This document shows, one piece after another, positions 34,011 through 46,045 of a stretch of 64,000 nt of DNA. The position numbers and the translations under genes were made by a program. Source of the stretch: Eutreptiella sp. 'Long Island Sound 2002' (Eukaryota; Euglenozoa; Euglenophyceae; Eutreptiales; Eutreptiaceae). The DNA lies in contig OZ038387.1 in assembly GCA_964036045.1 (NCBI GenBank), forward strand, positions 16,701,420-16,765,419, given 5' to 3'. Below the pieces are notes generated by a model. The model did not search any database, was not told the DNA's origin, and worked only from the letters and a program-made list of their open reading frames with translations. Within the stretch, counting starts at the first letter, position 1; the number at the start of each line of letters is the position of its first letter.

Positions 34011-34329
34011 CCCCCCACCCCCCCTTCAAAATGACCCTGAGGCGGGGGCCGTGTGCTGGCTTTGCTGGAACGCAGCCCCTGAAAAGGCCTGACTCGTGGT
34101 CCTTTTCAGCAGCCAGGTATGCCAGCAGCCAGGTATGCCCTAAGCCACGGCACCCATCACTGGCCGTCGAATGATTTAGTCTGAAGCATAATTGACGGTG
34201 GTTGGGCGGGTGACTGTTGGTAGATAGTTTCTGACCGTACGAAGGAGCCCACTGATTCCTTTGTTGTTACCGCTGTGCAGTGCAGAGTCGATTGCAGTGT
34301 GGGAGATTTCACTGCAGTGCAGCAGTGTG

Positions 34330-34875
34330 TAGCTGACTATTATGTAGAGCAGCGTAGGAAAGCATAGTGTAGTTTGCAGTGTAGTGCAGAAAAGTGCAGT
34401 ATGTTGTCCCTTGGCAAAGTACTTTTGCCTAGTTGTGGTATGGTGTGCGATGGATTCTGGTGTTGTGTGTCGTGTAGTGTAGTCTAGTGCTGTACTGCAA
34501 TATAGCGTAGTGGGTGCGCAATGTGTGCAGTGTAGTGCAGTGTCATGTCACGTCGTGTCGGTTGGAAATTAGAAATGCGTAGCTGTGCTGTGGTGTAGTG
34601 CGGGGTAGTGTTGTGTAGTGTGGTGAGGTGTGGTGTCCTGTCGTGTGGTGTCGTGTGGTGTCGTGTCGTGTCGTGTCGTGTCGTGTCGTGTCGTGTCGTG
34701 TCGTGTCGTGTCGTGTCGTGTCGTGTCGTGTCGTGTCGTGTCGTGTCGTGTCGTGTCGTGTCGTGTCGTGTCGTGTCGTGTCGTGGCGTGGCGTGGCGTG
34801 GCGTGGCGTGGCGTGGCGTGGCGTGGCGTGGCGTTTCGTGTCGTGCAGTGTAGTATCGTCTCGTGTGGTGTGGTG
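34330..34875. repeat. Pentanucleotide array: degenerate TAGTG/CAGTG, then (TCGTG)25 and (GCGTG)9
   Basis: 34,661-34,785 is 25 perfect TCGTG units. 34,786-34,830 is nine GCGTG units, followed by two TCGTG and degenerate units. From about 34,330 the same five-base register is visible as TAGTG, CAGTG and TGGTG units. Because the unit is 5 bp, all frames stay open on both strands, explaining the VSCRV and TTRHD-type ORFs, which are not genes. The flanks 34,011-34,330 and 34,876-35,750 hold no supported gene. Confidence 0.95.
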
Positions 34876-35756
34876 TGTCGAAGGCGCTGTTACCAAATGG
34901 CAATGGCCGGGATGCCTTGCATACGGGTAATGCAAAACGTAAGGCTGTGCGTCTGAACACGCGCTGTGTGCCGTGTGTTGCGCACCTGTGGTGGGGGCGT
35001 CGGCTGTCCCCACATATGTCGGCCTTTGTTCAGGGTCGCTCTTGGGACGCCCTGCCGCTCCACCAGCTGGTGCAGCTGAAGTTCCTGCAAAGCCCACGCC
35101 ATCGTGCCTCCTGGCCCCTGGTGTGGTGTGGTGTTGTGTGGTATGATGTGGTGTGCTATAGTTTAGTGTGTGCGTACTGTATGCCAAATATCCAAATTAT
35201 ATAGCATGCACAGTGTGCAATTTTCAAGCCAGCCAGTGGAGCCAAGTCAGTCCCAGTCCTAGTGCACTCACAATTTAGTGTTCATCAACACTGAATTGGC
35301 ACAGCAACGGATCAGAGTATTTTCGATCTGCCGTTCAATGAGTCCATTCCAACCCAAGCCACTTCATGTGGGAGAGCATGCACATGGTTTTCGTCGCAGA
35401 TGAACACCACCCACTCAGCAAAGTGTACCAAAATTTACATATCTTCAATGCAGGCCTGCAAGTTCCTCTGCTTTGATGTACAAAGCAGCATCATATCTTC
35501 CCCAGTAGGTTGAGAAAACCAGCAGGCCGTGTGTAGGGGGGCTGGAATTAGTCCTGTCTGTGGATTTGTTGCAGACATCAGGTCATTTTATTCGTTGCTA
35601 TTAATTTGAATTTCAGGGGCCATATTGCTGAGTTGGGGCCGACCTAAAGGAAGTGCTGTCTGGGTGCATGCTTTGCCACTTTCAATGGGTTGGTTTGTGA
35701 TATTCTGCTGCGAACCTACTCTTTCTGCTTGCCAGGGGGGTCTTTTAGGAACTAGA

Positions 35757-36120
35757 TGTTTTTTTGTTAAGGACCGCCCTTAAGGACCGCCGAAAGGGAT
35801 CACCAACCGTCAACCACCAACCGCCGCCAACCACCAACCGCCACCAACTGCCAACCACCAACCGCCGCCAACCGCCAACCACTGTCAACCGCCACCAACC
35901 ACCAGTCACCAACCACCAACCGCCGCCAACCACCACCAACCGCCACCAACCGCCAGTTGCCAACTGCCAACCGCCAATTGCCACCAACCGCCAACCGCCC
36001 GCCACCAACCATGGTTGAGCATATCAGCCACACACGGTCTTTTTGGGAAAACTGTGTACCGGGGGGGGGGGCGCTAAAGGAACACTTTTCTTTTTTTTTC
36101 TTCTCTCTTAAGGACCCCCC
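35757..36120. repeat. CCAACC-type minisatellite bordered by a TTAAGGACC module
   Basis: About 35,805-36,010 is an irregular array of CCAACCGCC and CCACCAACC words. On its left is GTTAAGGACCGCCCTTAAGG preceded by a T run. On its right (36,079-36,120) is AGGAACACTTTT followed by a T run and TTAAGGACCC. The same module recurs at 58,770-58,810 and 61,873-61,912. No gene. Confidence 0.85.
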
Positions 36121-39100
36121 TGCTGCTTGCTGAAAGGGCGGTTTCGCATGCTGGATTACAGCAGTCTTATTAGTTTGTATATATCTCAGAGCTTTACATT
36201 GCTGCACCTTTTGTAGCTCTGCCAGAAGGCTTGATGCATGCAGTGCTCTTTGAATGGGCCGATTTGTGGTGCTCTGCTTCGAAACAGTCTCCACACACTC
36301 AGGGAACTATTGTGCACACATTTGTGGGAAGAAACCTGTCCAAAAAGGCTGGGACACAAATAAGCCACCACCTCCCTGCTTTGGAGACCCAAGTCCCACC
36401 TTTCCTGCCCGCTCTATGACCTTTGTGTGACCTTTGAGTCTGCCACTTCACTGATGCGTCTTTTTTTTTGTTAGCAATCTTTGGTACTGCACATGAGACA
36501 AACACTGTCCCAGACACGCAAATTGTGCCTACAGGACTATGTGTAGAACGTTTTTGCGCATCAAACTGGGTGGAAGACAGAGCGGCATGGCAGTCAGAGG
36601 GGCATTCCAACAGTTCCTTATTAATGCACATGTTTTTGTACTGCATGCACGAGCTCACTTTGTGTGGGGTGTATTTGCCACCATACACGTCCCGGCGTCC
36701 AGCCTCTTGACCCTGCGGCCATTGGCACACACACATATGTCTGATTCAAAGTTTCAATATTCCCAGGAAAATGTGCCATAAACCCAACAGAAGTTGTCTC
36801 TGCCCCTATCCGTTTTCCACCCCCTTACCTCTAGCCCTGCGCTTGCCCTTGGCCTTGCCCTCGCCCAGCGCCAAACCTCGACGTACGTTTAAATGTGAGA
36901 TAGTCTTCTGTACATACCCCATCTTGCTGATCTGACGTCGCTCTTGCGGCTCAGTCTCACTGAGCTGAATGCACGTCATTTATCCCAAGTTTAACACCCA
37001 CGGAGTTTTAGTAGACACTATGTGCACCACGCGCAGAAACTGCACCATTCTCACAACCCCAGATCTTGGAACACTGACCCCTCATAAGCCTGAAACATAA
37101 AGGGCATGGGAGATCTGATCGTAGCTACGCTAGTTCCCAGGGAGGGGGAGTAGTAGGGGGCCGTCACGTAGCAGGTTGGGGTTGATATGGGGCAGGGTGG
37201 GGGTATTTATGCACTGTGTCTATCATAGGTCTTTTGGATTGGCAAAGGGCACTTTGTGTCGATGCACAGGATGGAATGGAACTGGAGGTAGGGAGATTGA
37301 GTTTGTGTAGGTGTGTGTGTGTGTGTGTGTGTGTGTGGAGCAAACAAAGCAAACACACCTGTATCCGGGGAGTCAGAAGGGGGGCTGCAAACACGGCAAG
37401 AGAATTTCTGGGTGCCATTGAAGAAAATTTGTCCTCGCAGGGAGGAAAGTAGATTAGAGCACTCCAGGAAGAAAAAGGAGTCCAAAGGAGAATGGCTAAC
37501 TGTTCACAGCCCAGGTCAATGAGTGGGCCAGATGTCCTGCAGCAAGTGGGAGGCATTTGTCTTGCCGGGTTTCCCAAACAGAGCCGTTGACCGCGCAGGG
37601 TGTCCGAGAATGGGTCACAAATGGCTTTTCTTTCATCTTCCTCTTGGCCGTTCCATCATGAGAATTTGTGCTGAGGCATGCTGTGCCAAAATGGAGCTGC
37701 ATCTAACTCTAGTGGTTGCAGTGTGTACTTTGCACTCGGCTGGTGCTCTGAAGCTGCTTCAACCAAGATAGTCTCCTTTGGGCAAAATCAGAGAGATGGG
37801 TAGAGAATGGATTGGCAAATCTTTAACACCCACCCACCCACCTAGCCAACCACCTGCACACACAACATAGGGCAGGGATATCTAGGGGTATCTATCAAGG
37901 GGAATGCCATTTACGCCATGCGCACACATCGCAAAACTTTGTATGCCGGCAAATACTTGAACCCTTTCCCACAGGTTACCAAGGGTTTTTTGTGTGTAAA
38001 ATGAGTATTTTGGAGGTTTTTCTGAATTGGGGAAATGGCATGGCGTGGTTTTCACCCCTTTCCTCACCTTTCCTCCCCCCTTTTCACCATTTTTAGCGGA
38101 GAGTTGCACGGGCATGTGCATATTTTGCTGCACCTTGGTTAGTTGTGTGCCCTGAGGCAAACTAGGTATCAACCCCATGGACTTTGGCCTCATGTACTGA
38201 GGTCTGTGTGGACACAAGAGGAAGCCTCCGAAGAAGAAGAATGATGACGGTGTTCGTTGCCAAGTCTGCGCGCACCGTCCATGTGATATATTCGAGTGGC
38301 ACTTGCCATTTGAACATGTGTACATCTTGCGAACCATTGCATTGGTGTACATTGGGTGCCTAATCACCTTACACCCCACACTTTATATGTTTCACCTCTG
38401 CCGAGTTTGTCTTTTCATTTGTATTCTTGACATTCTCACCATACTTTGAGACAACTTCTGTGCCATCTTCTGACAGTGTGTGCTTAGGCCTACTGTGGAA
38501 CAGACCGGGTGCCCTTTTTTGTGGTGCATATCTCTCGGGGACATTCGGTATGCGCCAACACGGTGGGTTTTGGCACTTTTCCTGGGTTTTGTGAACTTTT
38601 GGTCCAATGTGCCAAAATTTCGTCCCTTTTGGGGGGGTATGTGTATACTTTTTGAAATCTGTGAGAAAGGGCCGTTTCAGAAATGTATGGGTTTGGGGTG
38701 GGGGTGGGGGGTAGATGGTCACATTTTTGAGCAAACGGAGCTGCAAATTGGACAATGCACAAGACGCAGCAATGCTCGAGGGACCACTGATTATTCGGAA
38801 TCTGAATCGTCCTCATTGTTGCCTCCTTCCACAAGGGCAGAGACTGTGCATGCTGGACGTTTTTCTCCAAATCAACATCAATGCATGTGGCCAAGAACCC
38901 ATGCTGTGAAGCCTTCGGGGGTGCACTTTACGATCCCAAAATTGGCTTGCAAAAGAAGCGGCCTCTGCAGTGGTCAGAATCCGGTGTTCCTTGTGGGTGC
39001 ATGCAGGTTGCTACGAACCGGTTGTACGAGGCCCTTTTGCTGGGCTCGCAGATGTACGCCGGCTAACTTGCACCCACTTTCCACCCCCAGAGCGTACTCT

Positions 39101-40632
39101 TTTGCGAACCAAAGGTTTGTGGGGTGCATCTGGGGAGGCAACAGCCCATGGAGTGAATTTATATGCGGACATGTGGGCTGCCTGTTGACAAAGGAGGCAG
39201 CAAGCAACACAGGCACCGTCCAAAATGGACGAAAATCTCAAACATATTGTCAGTACAGCATGCAGACCCAGGGTGTTCCAAATAGCCCTTTTCAAGGGTT
39301 TTCCGAATATACCCCGCATACTCCTACGTACGGGACACCCAGCGGACTCAAATGAGGCAACAATGGCACCAACCCTTGAAAACCCTCCGCGTTGGCGCAA
39401 ATGTTACCGTCCCCGAGAGATATTTGAAAAGGGAGATCAATCGTCTCAAACAAACGGGGATGATTTCCTCTGCAGCACAATGTGAAGCAAAGGCCACAAG
39501 GCCATAAGGCCACAGATTTCAGAAGAAGTTGCAGCTCTCCATTGGAACTAGAGTCGGGATCAGTGGAGACATTGTTCATGCTGGTTTCCAGCGTTTGCTT
39601 ACTTTTTGTTGTCTACTTGTGTTCAGTGCTCTGCAGTCTGTTCATGTGCAATGGGGGGCAACAGCCAGCCCCGAGGGAGCAAAGCTTATCAATCCACTGC
39701 GCTGTGGGAAGTGTAGGCTGCGTGCGGAAAAAAGCATAAGTTGCGTACTTTGTTTTTTTTAGCTGTAAGTTGTGTGCACTGTTTTTTTTCCTCATGTAAG
39801 TTGTGTACGGAAATTCGTGGCAGACAAAAAAGTACTTTTTTTATGTAAGTTGCGTGCAGGTGTTTTTTTATGTAAGTCGCATACACTTTTTGTTCCAGAA
39901 AAAACCGAAAGAAAGAGAACGAGGACCACTCAACAACCACCATTGCTACCAGAGGAGCACTGTGCTCAAAAAGGAGCCAAACCCCTGATTACACTCCATG
40001 CACTGCACACTGTGCGGTTTGCATATTGCATTTTGTGTTCTGGACATTGCACGGTGCGCTTCGAAATGGTGGACAAGACATGCTGGGGGGTGGACGAGAA
40101 AACAAGTGTCGAAAGAAAGAATCTATTCCATGTGGGATGTGTGGAAAACGAAGTACCAAGGGGCTGACACGAAGGGGAGGCGGAAGCGGGAGTCCAAACA
40201 TTGAAGGGAATAGGCCAGCAACTAGTTGCAAGGAAGGAAATGACACTTCTTCATCATCAGGATGAGGCAGGGGGGTTGTTAGGACAGGTTTTTTTTACCC
40301 CCCCCCCCCATCCCCTCCTTTGTTCATCCATTCATTCATTGTTGGCCCGTTTCAGTCCTTGCAAAGGCGCAGAGTGCCTTTGAAAAGCCTGTCAGGGACC
40401 CCAAATGCTTGCTACAGATTAATGCGATCAGCACAGCGATTTCTGCATTCGCATACGCTAAGCATGCGCTTGCTACATCTGCATATCTCGCTTGGTCCGG
40501 TTCGAGAACGCTGGATGACCCGCTGTAGTTCCCCCAGCTTGTTTTTGTAATCAAGATCTCTGTTCCTCAACAATGCTTTGCTGATCCTGTTCACAAGAGA
40601 GGCATGAAGCGGCTGCCATAGCTGGGCAACTG
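36121..40632. other. Intergenic region with short repeats, no firm gene
   Basis: A GT microsatellite lies at about 37,310-37,336. A 291-codon open frame at 38,480-39,355 (+) is long for its surroundings but shows no domain and could be a relic. From 39,715 to 39,895 five loose copies of a TGTAAGTTGYGTRC word alternate with T runs. Poly-C at about 40,301. No promoter motif for the downstream ATP-grasp gene can be named. Confidence 0.45.
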
Positions 40633-41712
40633 ATGGAGACTGATCTTGCTGCAGCTTTGCTATCCAATTACTGTGCATCACAGGGAACGAACACCTTTGA
40701 GGGAATGAATACCCTTGAAATAGACGCAGAGTGGCTGCAAAAACAACGGTCAGCAGTACAGCTTCTGATTCAGGAGGCTCAGGCTCGTGGCTTGACAGTT
40801 GAACTCATAGACCCAGAAACAAACCTGTACCGGTTTACCGGGAAGCAGCATTCTGCATTGCTCAATACTCATGCCACTCTGAACTCATATGTTGCAGTGC
40901 AGCTTCTCAACAACAAGTCCGCCACCAAGCGCGTTCTTCAGCAGGCTGGTCTGCGTGTTCCAGAAGGCAAGGAGTACCAAAGTGTTGCAGAGGCCTCTAC
41001 GGCTTTTCTGGAGTTTTCGCCTCAGGCCGTTCGTTCTGGCGTTGTGATCAAGCCAAAAGATGGCAGGTATGGCGGAGGCATCACGTTTTTGGATGGCGCG
41101 AGCACGCAAGGCGAGTGGACGAAGGCATTCTCGTATGCGTTGGAGAACGACGACGGACGGGACAAGGCGGTGCTCGTAGAAGAATTTGTACCAGGGAAGG
41201 ACACGCGGTTTCTGGTTATTGGGCACCGCGTTGTAGCCATCGCTCACCGGAGTCCTTCTAATGTGGTAGGGGACGGGCAGCGAACGGTTCGGGATCTGGT
41301 CGCGATCAAGAACATACAGCGACAACAGTTCATGCATGGCCCGCTGGAACTGAATGACGTTGCATTGTGCGAATTAAAGAAGCAGGGTCTGACGTTTGAA
41401 TCGGTTCTGCCTGTGGGCCAGACGGCTTATTTGGGCAGAACGAGCAATCTTATAGCCGGTGCGGATTCCATGGACGTCACTGACAGCGTACATGCAGGAT
41501 ACTGCGAACTTGCGGTGCGCGCATCCCACGCTGTGTCCGCGCCGGTGGTGGGCCTCGACTTTCAAATTTTAGACCCCGCCCTTCCCCCGACCCCCAACAA
41601 CTACGCCATACTTGAGGGGAACGCAGCGCCTGGGTACAACGTCCATCAACACCCGACCATCGGTACAGGGCGAAATGTTGTTGGGGCCATCTTGGACTTG
41701 TACGGGTTTTGA
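40633..41712 (+). CDS. GshF-like ATP-grasp ligase (stand-alone domain)
   Basis: 359 codons, no intron. The protein matches the C-terminal ATP-grasp half of bacterial bifunctional glutamate-cysteine ligase/glutathione synthetase (GshF/GshAB): an entry helix (LLIQEAQARGL), the lysine and glycine-rich ATP loop VVIKPKDGRYGGGI at 137-150, VEEF at 182-185, SPSNVVGDGQRTVRDLV, SNLIAGADSMDVTD, and the metal-binding E-x-N at 328-330 (LEGNAAPG), ending LDLYGF as bacterial members do. The family ligates glycine to gamma-glutamylcysteine with ATP. The N-terminal ligase half is absent, so the substrate is uncertain (glutathione-like or another peptide). An acceptor-like CATCACAG at 40,675-40,682 leaves room for an upstream exon. 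Absence of introns and low GC compared with neighbouring genes fit acquisition from bacteria (inference). Confidence 0.85.
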   Translation: METDLAAALLSNYCASQGTNTFEGMNTLEIDAEWLQKQRSAVQLLIQEAQARGLTVELIDPETNLYRFTGKQHSALLNTHATLNSYVAVQLLNNKSATKRVLQQAGLRVPEGKEYQSVAEASTAFLEFSPQAVRSGVVIKPKDGRYGGGITFLDGASTQGEWTKAFSYALENDDGRDKAVLVEEFVPGKDTRFLVIGHRVVAIAHRSPSNVVGDGQRTVRDLVAIKNIQRQQFMHGPLELNDVALCELKKQGLTFESVLPVGQTAYLGRTSNLIAGADSMDVTDSVHAGYCELAVRASHAVSAPVVGLDFQILDPALPPTPNNYAILEGNAAPGYNVHQHPTIGTGRNVVGAILDLYGF

Positions 41713-43200
41713 TTAACTTCTTCCTCCACATATCTGTCTCACCATTATGTTGTCAGCCTGTCTTCCTTTTCTGAAACACAAGTGTGGCGGATATCTCCTT
41801 CGGATCTGTCGGCCTGTAGGCCCGAAGCACACTTATGCTTTGGGGACGAGACCCATTGCTGCCAGAGTGATGACTGTGAGGAACGGTATGTAACGCCACT
41901 GGGTATGCTCTGCGGCCGAGCACAGTGGTGGCACAAAATGATGCGTGGAATGCATTCAAACAATCGGAAGTGGCCTGCACCTCAGCACACAAGATGGTGG
42001 TGCAGAGCCTCTGGATGAAAACCAAAAAGCAAACAATCCATACCAAGGCTCCACGTCTCATGCAAGATGGACCTTTGGAATTGCACATCAAGAAATGTTA
42101 ATCCCACTGATTTCTTACAGCTGCACATCATAGTGCAGCACATCAGGAAATGTCCATCCCACTGATTTATTGCAATTTTGCTTGCACAGGAACCACCCCC
42201 CCTGCAAATGACACATTGTAGCTTTTCCCTGGTTGCCATTTCAGACAGATTTGGCAGAAGCATGGCAGTTTTTGCCCCCTCAAACTGCCCTCCATGCCCA
42301 CTGATGTATCGTGATAATATTTTGTGATCTGTGGCAAAGCGGCACTGGCTGGCATGGTGGGCAGTTTGTTTGCGTGCACTAGGGCTGGCTTCCGTCTTGT
42401 GAAGACACAATACAGAATTGTTTTGATCAATTGCTGGTTCCACTCCATATCTCCAACGGGTCCTACCCCCCCATCCCCCATGTCATTGCCCCCCCCCCCC
42501 AATCAATGACCTCCCATCTGGAAAGAAGAATCATGGCCTTCCCTGCGGGTTTTAACGAAAAATCACAAATGTTGTTTGAGTTGTGTTTTTTGTGTGCTTT
42601 TGTGTGCAAAGAAGAAATGGAAAACCCCGAGGACACATGATTGTCATATTGTATGCAATTCCTAGGCACAAAAACCGACAATGGTAACACATGTGAACAG
42701 TACACACAGGTACACAGGCGGAGACTGTGTAATCCCCCCCCCCCCCCCCACACTCCGCTGCACCCCCCGCACTCCCACAGTCACCTTCGCTTAGCTTACC
42801 TTGATCAGGCTGGTCAATCATGCAGTTGCACTGGTTGGGTACCACAGTCCACACAAACCAAAACAACATCACATCCGAAAGACTGCCATCACCCCCCTCA
42901 ATACTTCCTCACCCACTTCTTGCAACCAGCAAGCACGTCTCTTCTGTCCATGTCACTGCCCTGGTCCAAGTTGCTATCTCCAACCTGGATGGGTGGGTGC
43001 ATTGGCCTGAAGATTACGGAATCCCCTGCAGGTCATACCGAGTTGGTGGAATGCTGGATGGTGCAGGGCTGGAATATCGTTGGTTCAAACCCTGCAACCT
43101 CTCAACCTCTCAATCGGTGAGAGAAAGCATACCGGAATAAACCGAGCTGACCAGCGTGACGGTATATCACATGCTTTCTTTGTATTGTATGTTTTGGGTC
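41713..43200. other. Intergenic region; includes a copy of dispersed repeat C
   Basis: No gene supported. A duplicated GCACATCAAGAAATGT/GCACATCAGGAAATGT word with ATCCCACTGATTT occurs at about 42,080-42,170. Repeat C lies at 42,455-42,720 and poly-C at 42,736. Around 43,022-43,095 a TACCGAGTTGGTGGAATG box and GGTTCAAACCC box sit about 40 bases apart, as in tRNA-derived SINEs. Confidence 0.4.
42455..42720 (+). repeat. Dispersed repeat family C (copy 1)
   Basis: Colinear with 62,795-63,085: ATGTCATTGCCCC with a C run, then TGGAAAGAAGAATCATGGCC, a GTTTTAACGAAAAA/GTTGTACCGAAAAA segment, TGTATGCAAT, GGCACAAAA and ACAATGGTAACAC. Non-coding, about 260-290 bases. Confidence 0.75.
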
Positions 43201-43214
43201 CAGGATCGGAGTGC

Positions 43215-45500
43215 TTTGTATTGCGAGGGTGGGTGTTTCACCTGTTTGAACAAAAATCTATGGAGCGTGGGTGGATTTTGTGGAGCATGCGTTGGCACTT
43301 CACCTGTTTGAACATAAATCTCTTGAGTGTGGGTGATCTTTGTGGAGCAGGGGTGGGTATCTCACCAGTTTGAACAAATATCTCTGGAGCGGGGGTGTAT
43401 GTTTCATCAGTTTGAAGCAAAATCTATGCATGGGGGCGGGTGGTTGTTATAGAGTGGGGCTGGATGTTTCACCAGTTTGAACAAAAATCTGTAGAGCGGG
43501 GGTGAATCTGATGTGATTGAACAAAAATCTCTAGAGCAGGGATGGGTCTTCATAGAGTGGGGGTCGAATTCTATTCAGCAGGGGTCGATTTTCACAGAGC
43601 GGGGATAGGTTTTCGTAGAGCGGAGGTCGGCTTTTGCAGAGTGGGCTTTGGTTTCAATTGAGCAGGGGTTGATTTTCATAGAGTTGGGATGGGGGACTCT
43701 GGAGTGGGGATGTATTTTGTGGAGCGGGGGTGGGCATTTCATTGCACAAAATTCTCTAGATGATGGGTTTTTATAGAGCAGGCTCGAATTTTTTAGGGTG
43801 CGGGTGGCTTTTCATAGAGCAGGGGGTGTTTTCATGGTGCAGCGGTCAGTTTTCATAGAGAGGGGTTCGATTTCAGCGGGGGTGGTGAGGGCTGCTGAGG
43901 GCTGGTTGGAGTCGGTGGGGGTTGATGAGGGCTGGTGAGCGCTGATGCGGGCTGTTGGGGGTTGCTGAGCTGGTGTGGGCTGGTAGGGGCTGCTACGCAC
44001 TGGTGAGGGGTCGTGGGGGTTGGTGGGGGTTGATGAGGGGCAGGGGGAATTGGTGGCGCCATGTGAGGGCTGGTTGTTGTTGCTGTTGTTGTTGGGGGCT
44101 TGGGGGAGGCACCTCCAGTGAGACACTGCAAGAAGCAAGCATAGGAAGCAAAGAAATGAACCACATCAAAAGCATCACCATTCAATCCACTACACACGCA
44201 GTGGATGATTGCAATGATGAGCCCTCACGAGATCTCAACGACCGTCACCACCCCCCACCAACCCTCAAATTGGTGAAACACCCACACCCACCCCATACAA
44301 TCCACCTCCGCTCCCGAGATTTTTGTTCAAACCGGTGGAATACCCACCCCACTCCGTAAAATCCACCTCCGCTTCAAAGATTGTTGCTCAACCCTCACCA
44401 GCCCTGCTCTATGAAAACCGACTCCACTCTATGAAAATCAACCTCCGCTCTATGAAAGTCGACCTCTGCTACATAAAAATCCACTCTCGATCTATGGATT
44501 TGTGTTCAAACAGATGGAACACCCACCTGCGCACCATAAAATAACCCACACTGAAGAGATTTATGTTCAAGTACCCTGCTCCATAACATCCATCCCCGCT
44601 CCGGGGATTTTTATTCAAAATTGGTGAAACGCCCACCCCCTGCTCCATAACATCCACCCCTGCTCCTGAGATATTTGTTCAAACTGGTGAAACCCCCAAC
44701 TACACTCCATAACCCACCCACACTCCAGACAGTTTTGTCCAAACTGGTAAAATACCTACCCCCGCTCCATAAAATCCAACCGCTATGCAGAGATTATTGT
44801 TCAAAGTGGTGAAAACCCCACCCCTATTCCAAAGGTTTTTGTTCGAACCAGGTGAAACACCCACCCCCGCTCCATGCTCTAAAGATTTTTGTTCAAACTA
44901 ACAGCCATCTGCGCTCCATAAAATCCACCCTGGGTCCTGAGATATTTGTTTGAACTGGTGAAATACCCACCCAAGCTCCATAAAAGCTACCCCCTGCTGG
45001 GAAGGTGTTTCTGAAACCGGCGAAATACCAACCCCAGGTCCAGAAAAGTCGTCCCCGCTCTGAAGATTTTTGTTGCAACTGGTGAAACGCCCATCCATGC
45101 TCCAGAGATTTCTGTTCAAAGTCGTGAAGCACCGTCCCCGACTCCATACAATCCACCCTGCAGTACAGCGATATTTCTTCAAAGAGGTGAAGCACCGACC
45201 CCCGCTCCATAAAATCCACCCGTGCTCCAAGATTCTTGTTCAAAATAAGCGAAACACCCAGCTCCGCTCTTTAAAATTCACGCCCACTCCATAGAATTTT
45301 GTTCAAAACCGGTGAAGTACCCTCCCCCACTGCATAAACCCCACCCACACTCCAGAGATAGTTGTTCAAAGGAGTGAATCACCCGCCTCTGCTGTAGAAA
45401 TTTCATTCCTGCTCGAGATATTGTTATTCAAACCAGTGAAACACCCATCCCCACTCCATAAAATCCCAAATTCAGAGATTTTCGTTCAAACTGGGGAAAC
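43215..45500. repeat. Large inverted pair of minisatellite arrays
   Basis: From about 43,215 to 43,780 the strand reads repeats such as TTTGAACAAAAATCTCTGGA with GCGGGGGTGGATTTT. From about 44,270 to 45,500 the same words appear as reverse complements (GAGATTTTTGTTCAAACTGG; CACCCCCGCTCCATAAAATC). Period is roughly 60-70 bases with much variation, more than a dozen units in the right arm. The centre (43,860-44,150) is a G-rich GGGGTTGGTGAGGGC-type simple array ending in TTGTTGTTG triplets. ORFs here follow from the repeats. Confidence 0.85.
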
Positions 45501-45651
45501 ACCTAGCCCTCAACCCATCCACATGAACCCCCCCTTCCACTTTGTCAACCTTCTGCAAGGATGTTGTGTTGGGGAAGGGAACATCATGACAAAAAAGAGA
45601 CAAAAAAACAGAAAGTATGATTTTTTTGGTCCTGCCAATGGCCAAGCTGCG

Positions 45652-46040
45652 TCAGATGTTAGACGTTAGACATTGTGGCCACCCCTGCAGGAGATCATTC
45701 CACATATTTTGATTGGCCACAGCACTGTTGGAGCCTTGCCAGCCTTGGTATGTCCACCTCATGGCTGCTCCCTGAGCCCGTAGAATAACATAGGAAGAGT
45801 CCATGAAATCAGCAACCTTACTGTCTTGAAACTTTTCGAGAGATTGCAGAGCAGCATATAACTGTGCTGTATCAATGGTCTGTCTAAGATGGATTGGGAG
45901 ATGTGCTGCGACAAGATCTCCCGTTCCTGAGGCAATGCTGTGGCTGGCCAACCGCCCAACACTGGGCTCATCCTTAGAGGCACCGTTGGTGAAAATAAAA
46001 ACAAACCCCTCCAGTGGAACCCTAGGCGCATTCGTACACC
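45652..46040 (-). pseudogene. Decayed retroelement RNase H domain
   Basis: Reading the minus strand from about 46,040: an opening hydrophobic strand (GFVFIFTNGASKDEPS), a second strand region, a helix (TIDTAQLYAALQSLEKF), then KVADFMDSSYVILRA and a closing WTYQGWQGSNSAVANQNMWN. Order and motifs match type I RNase H of retroelements. The first catalytic Asp of TDG is Asn (TNG) and the Glu that normally starts the ELYAL helix is Gln; the central Asp (MDSS) is kept, so activity is unlikely. No reverse transcriptase is visible next to it. The 5' edge abuts the MITE at 46,046. Confidence 0.65.
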
Positions 46041-46045
46041 CCCCT

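Noticed and set aside
34543-35187. Thr/Arg/His/Asp-repeat ORFs on the minus strand and Val/Ser/Cys/Arg ORFs on the plus strand
   Set aside because: They are direct translations of the TCGTG/GCGTG pentanucleotide array.
40412-40681. Minus-strand ORF just upstream of the ATP-grasp gene, considered as a missing glutamate-cysteine ligase half or transposase
   Set aside because: Opposite strand, only 89 codons, and no motif of either family.
43022-43095. tRNA gene
   Set aside because: A- and B-box-like words are present, but I could not fold a cloverleaf with a proper acceptor stem and anticodon arm; a tRNA-derived SINE relic is the most that can be said.
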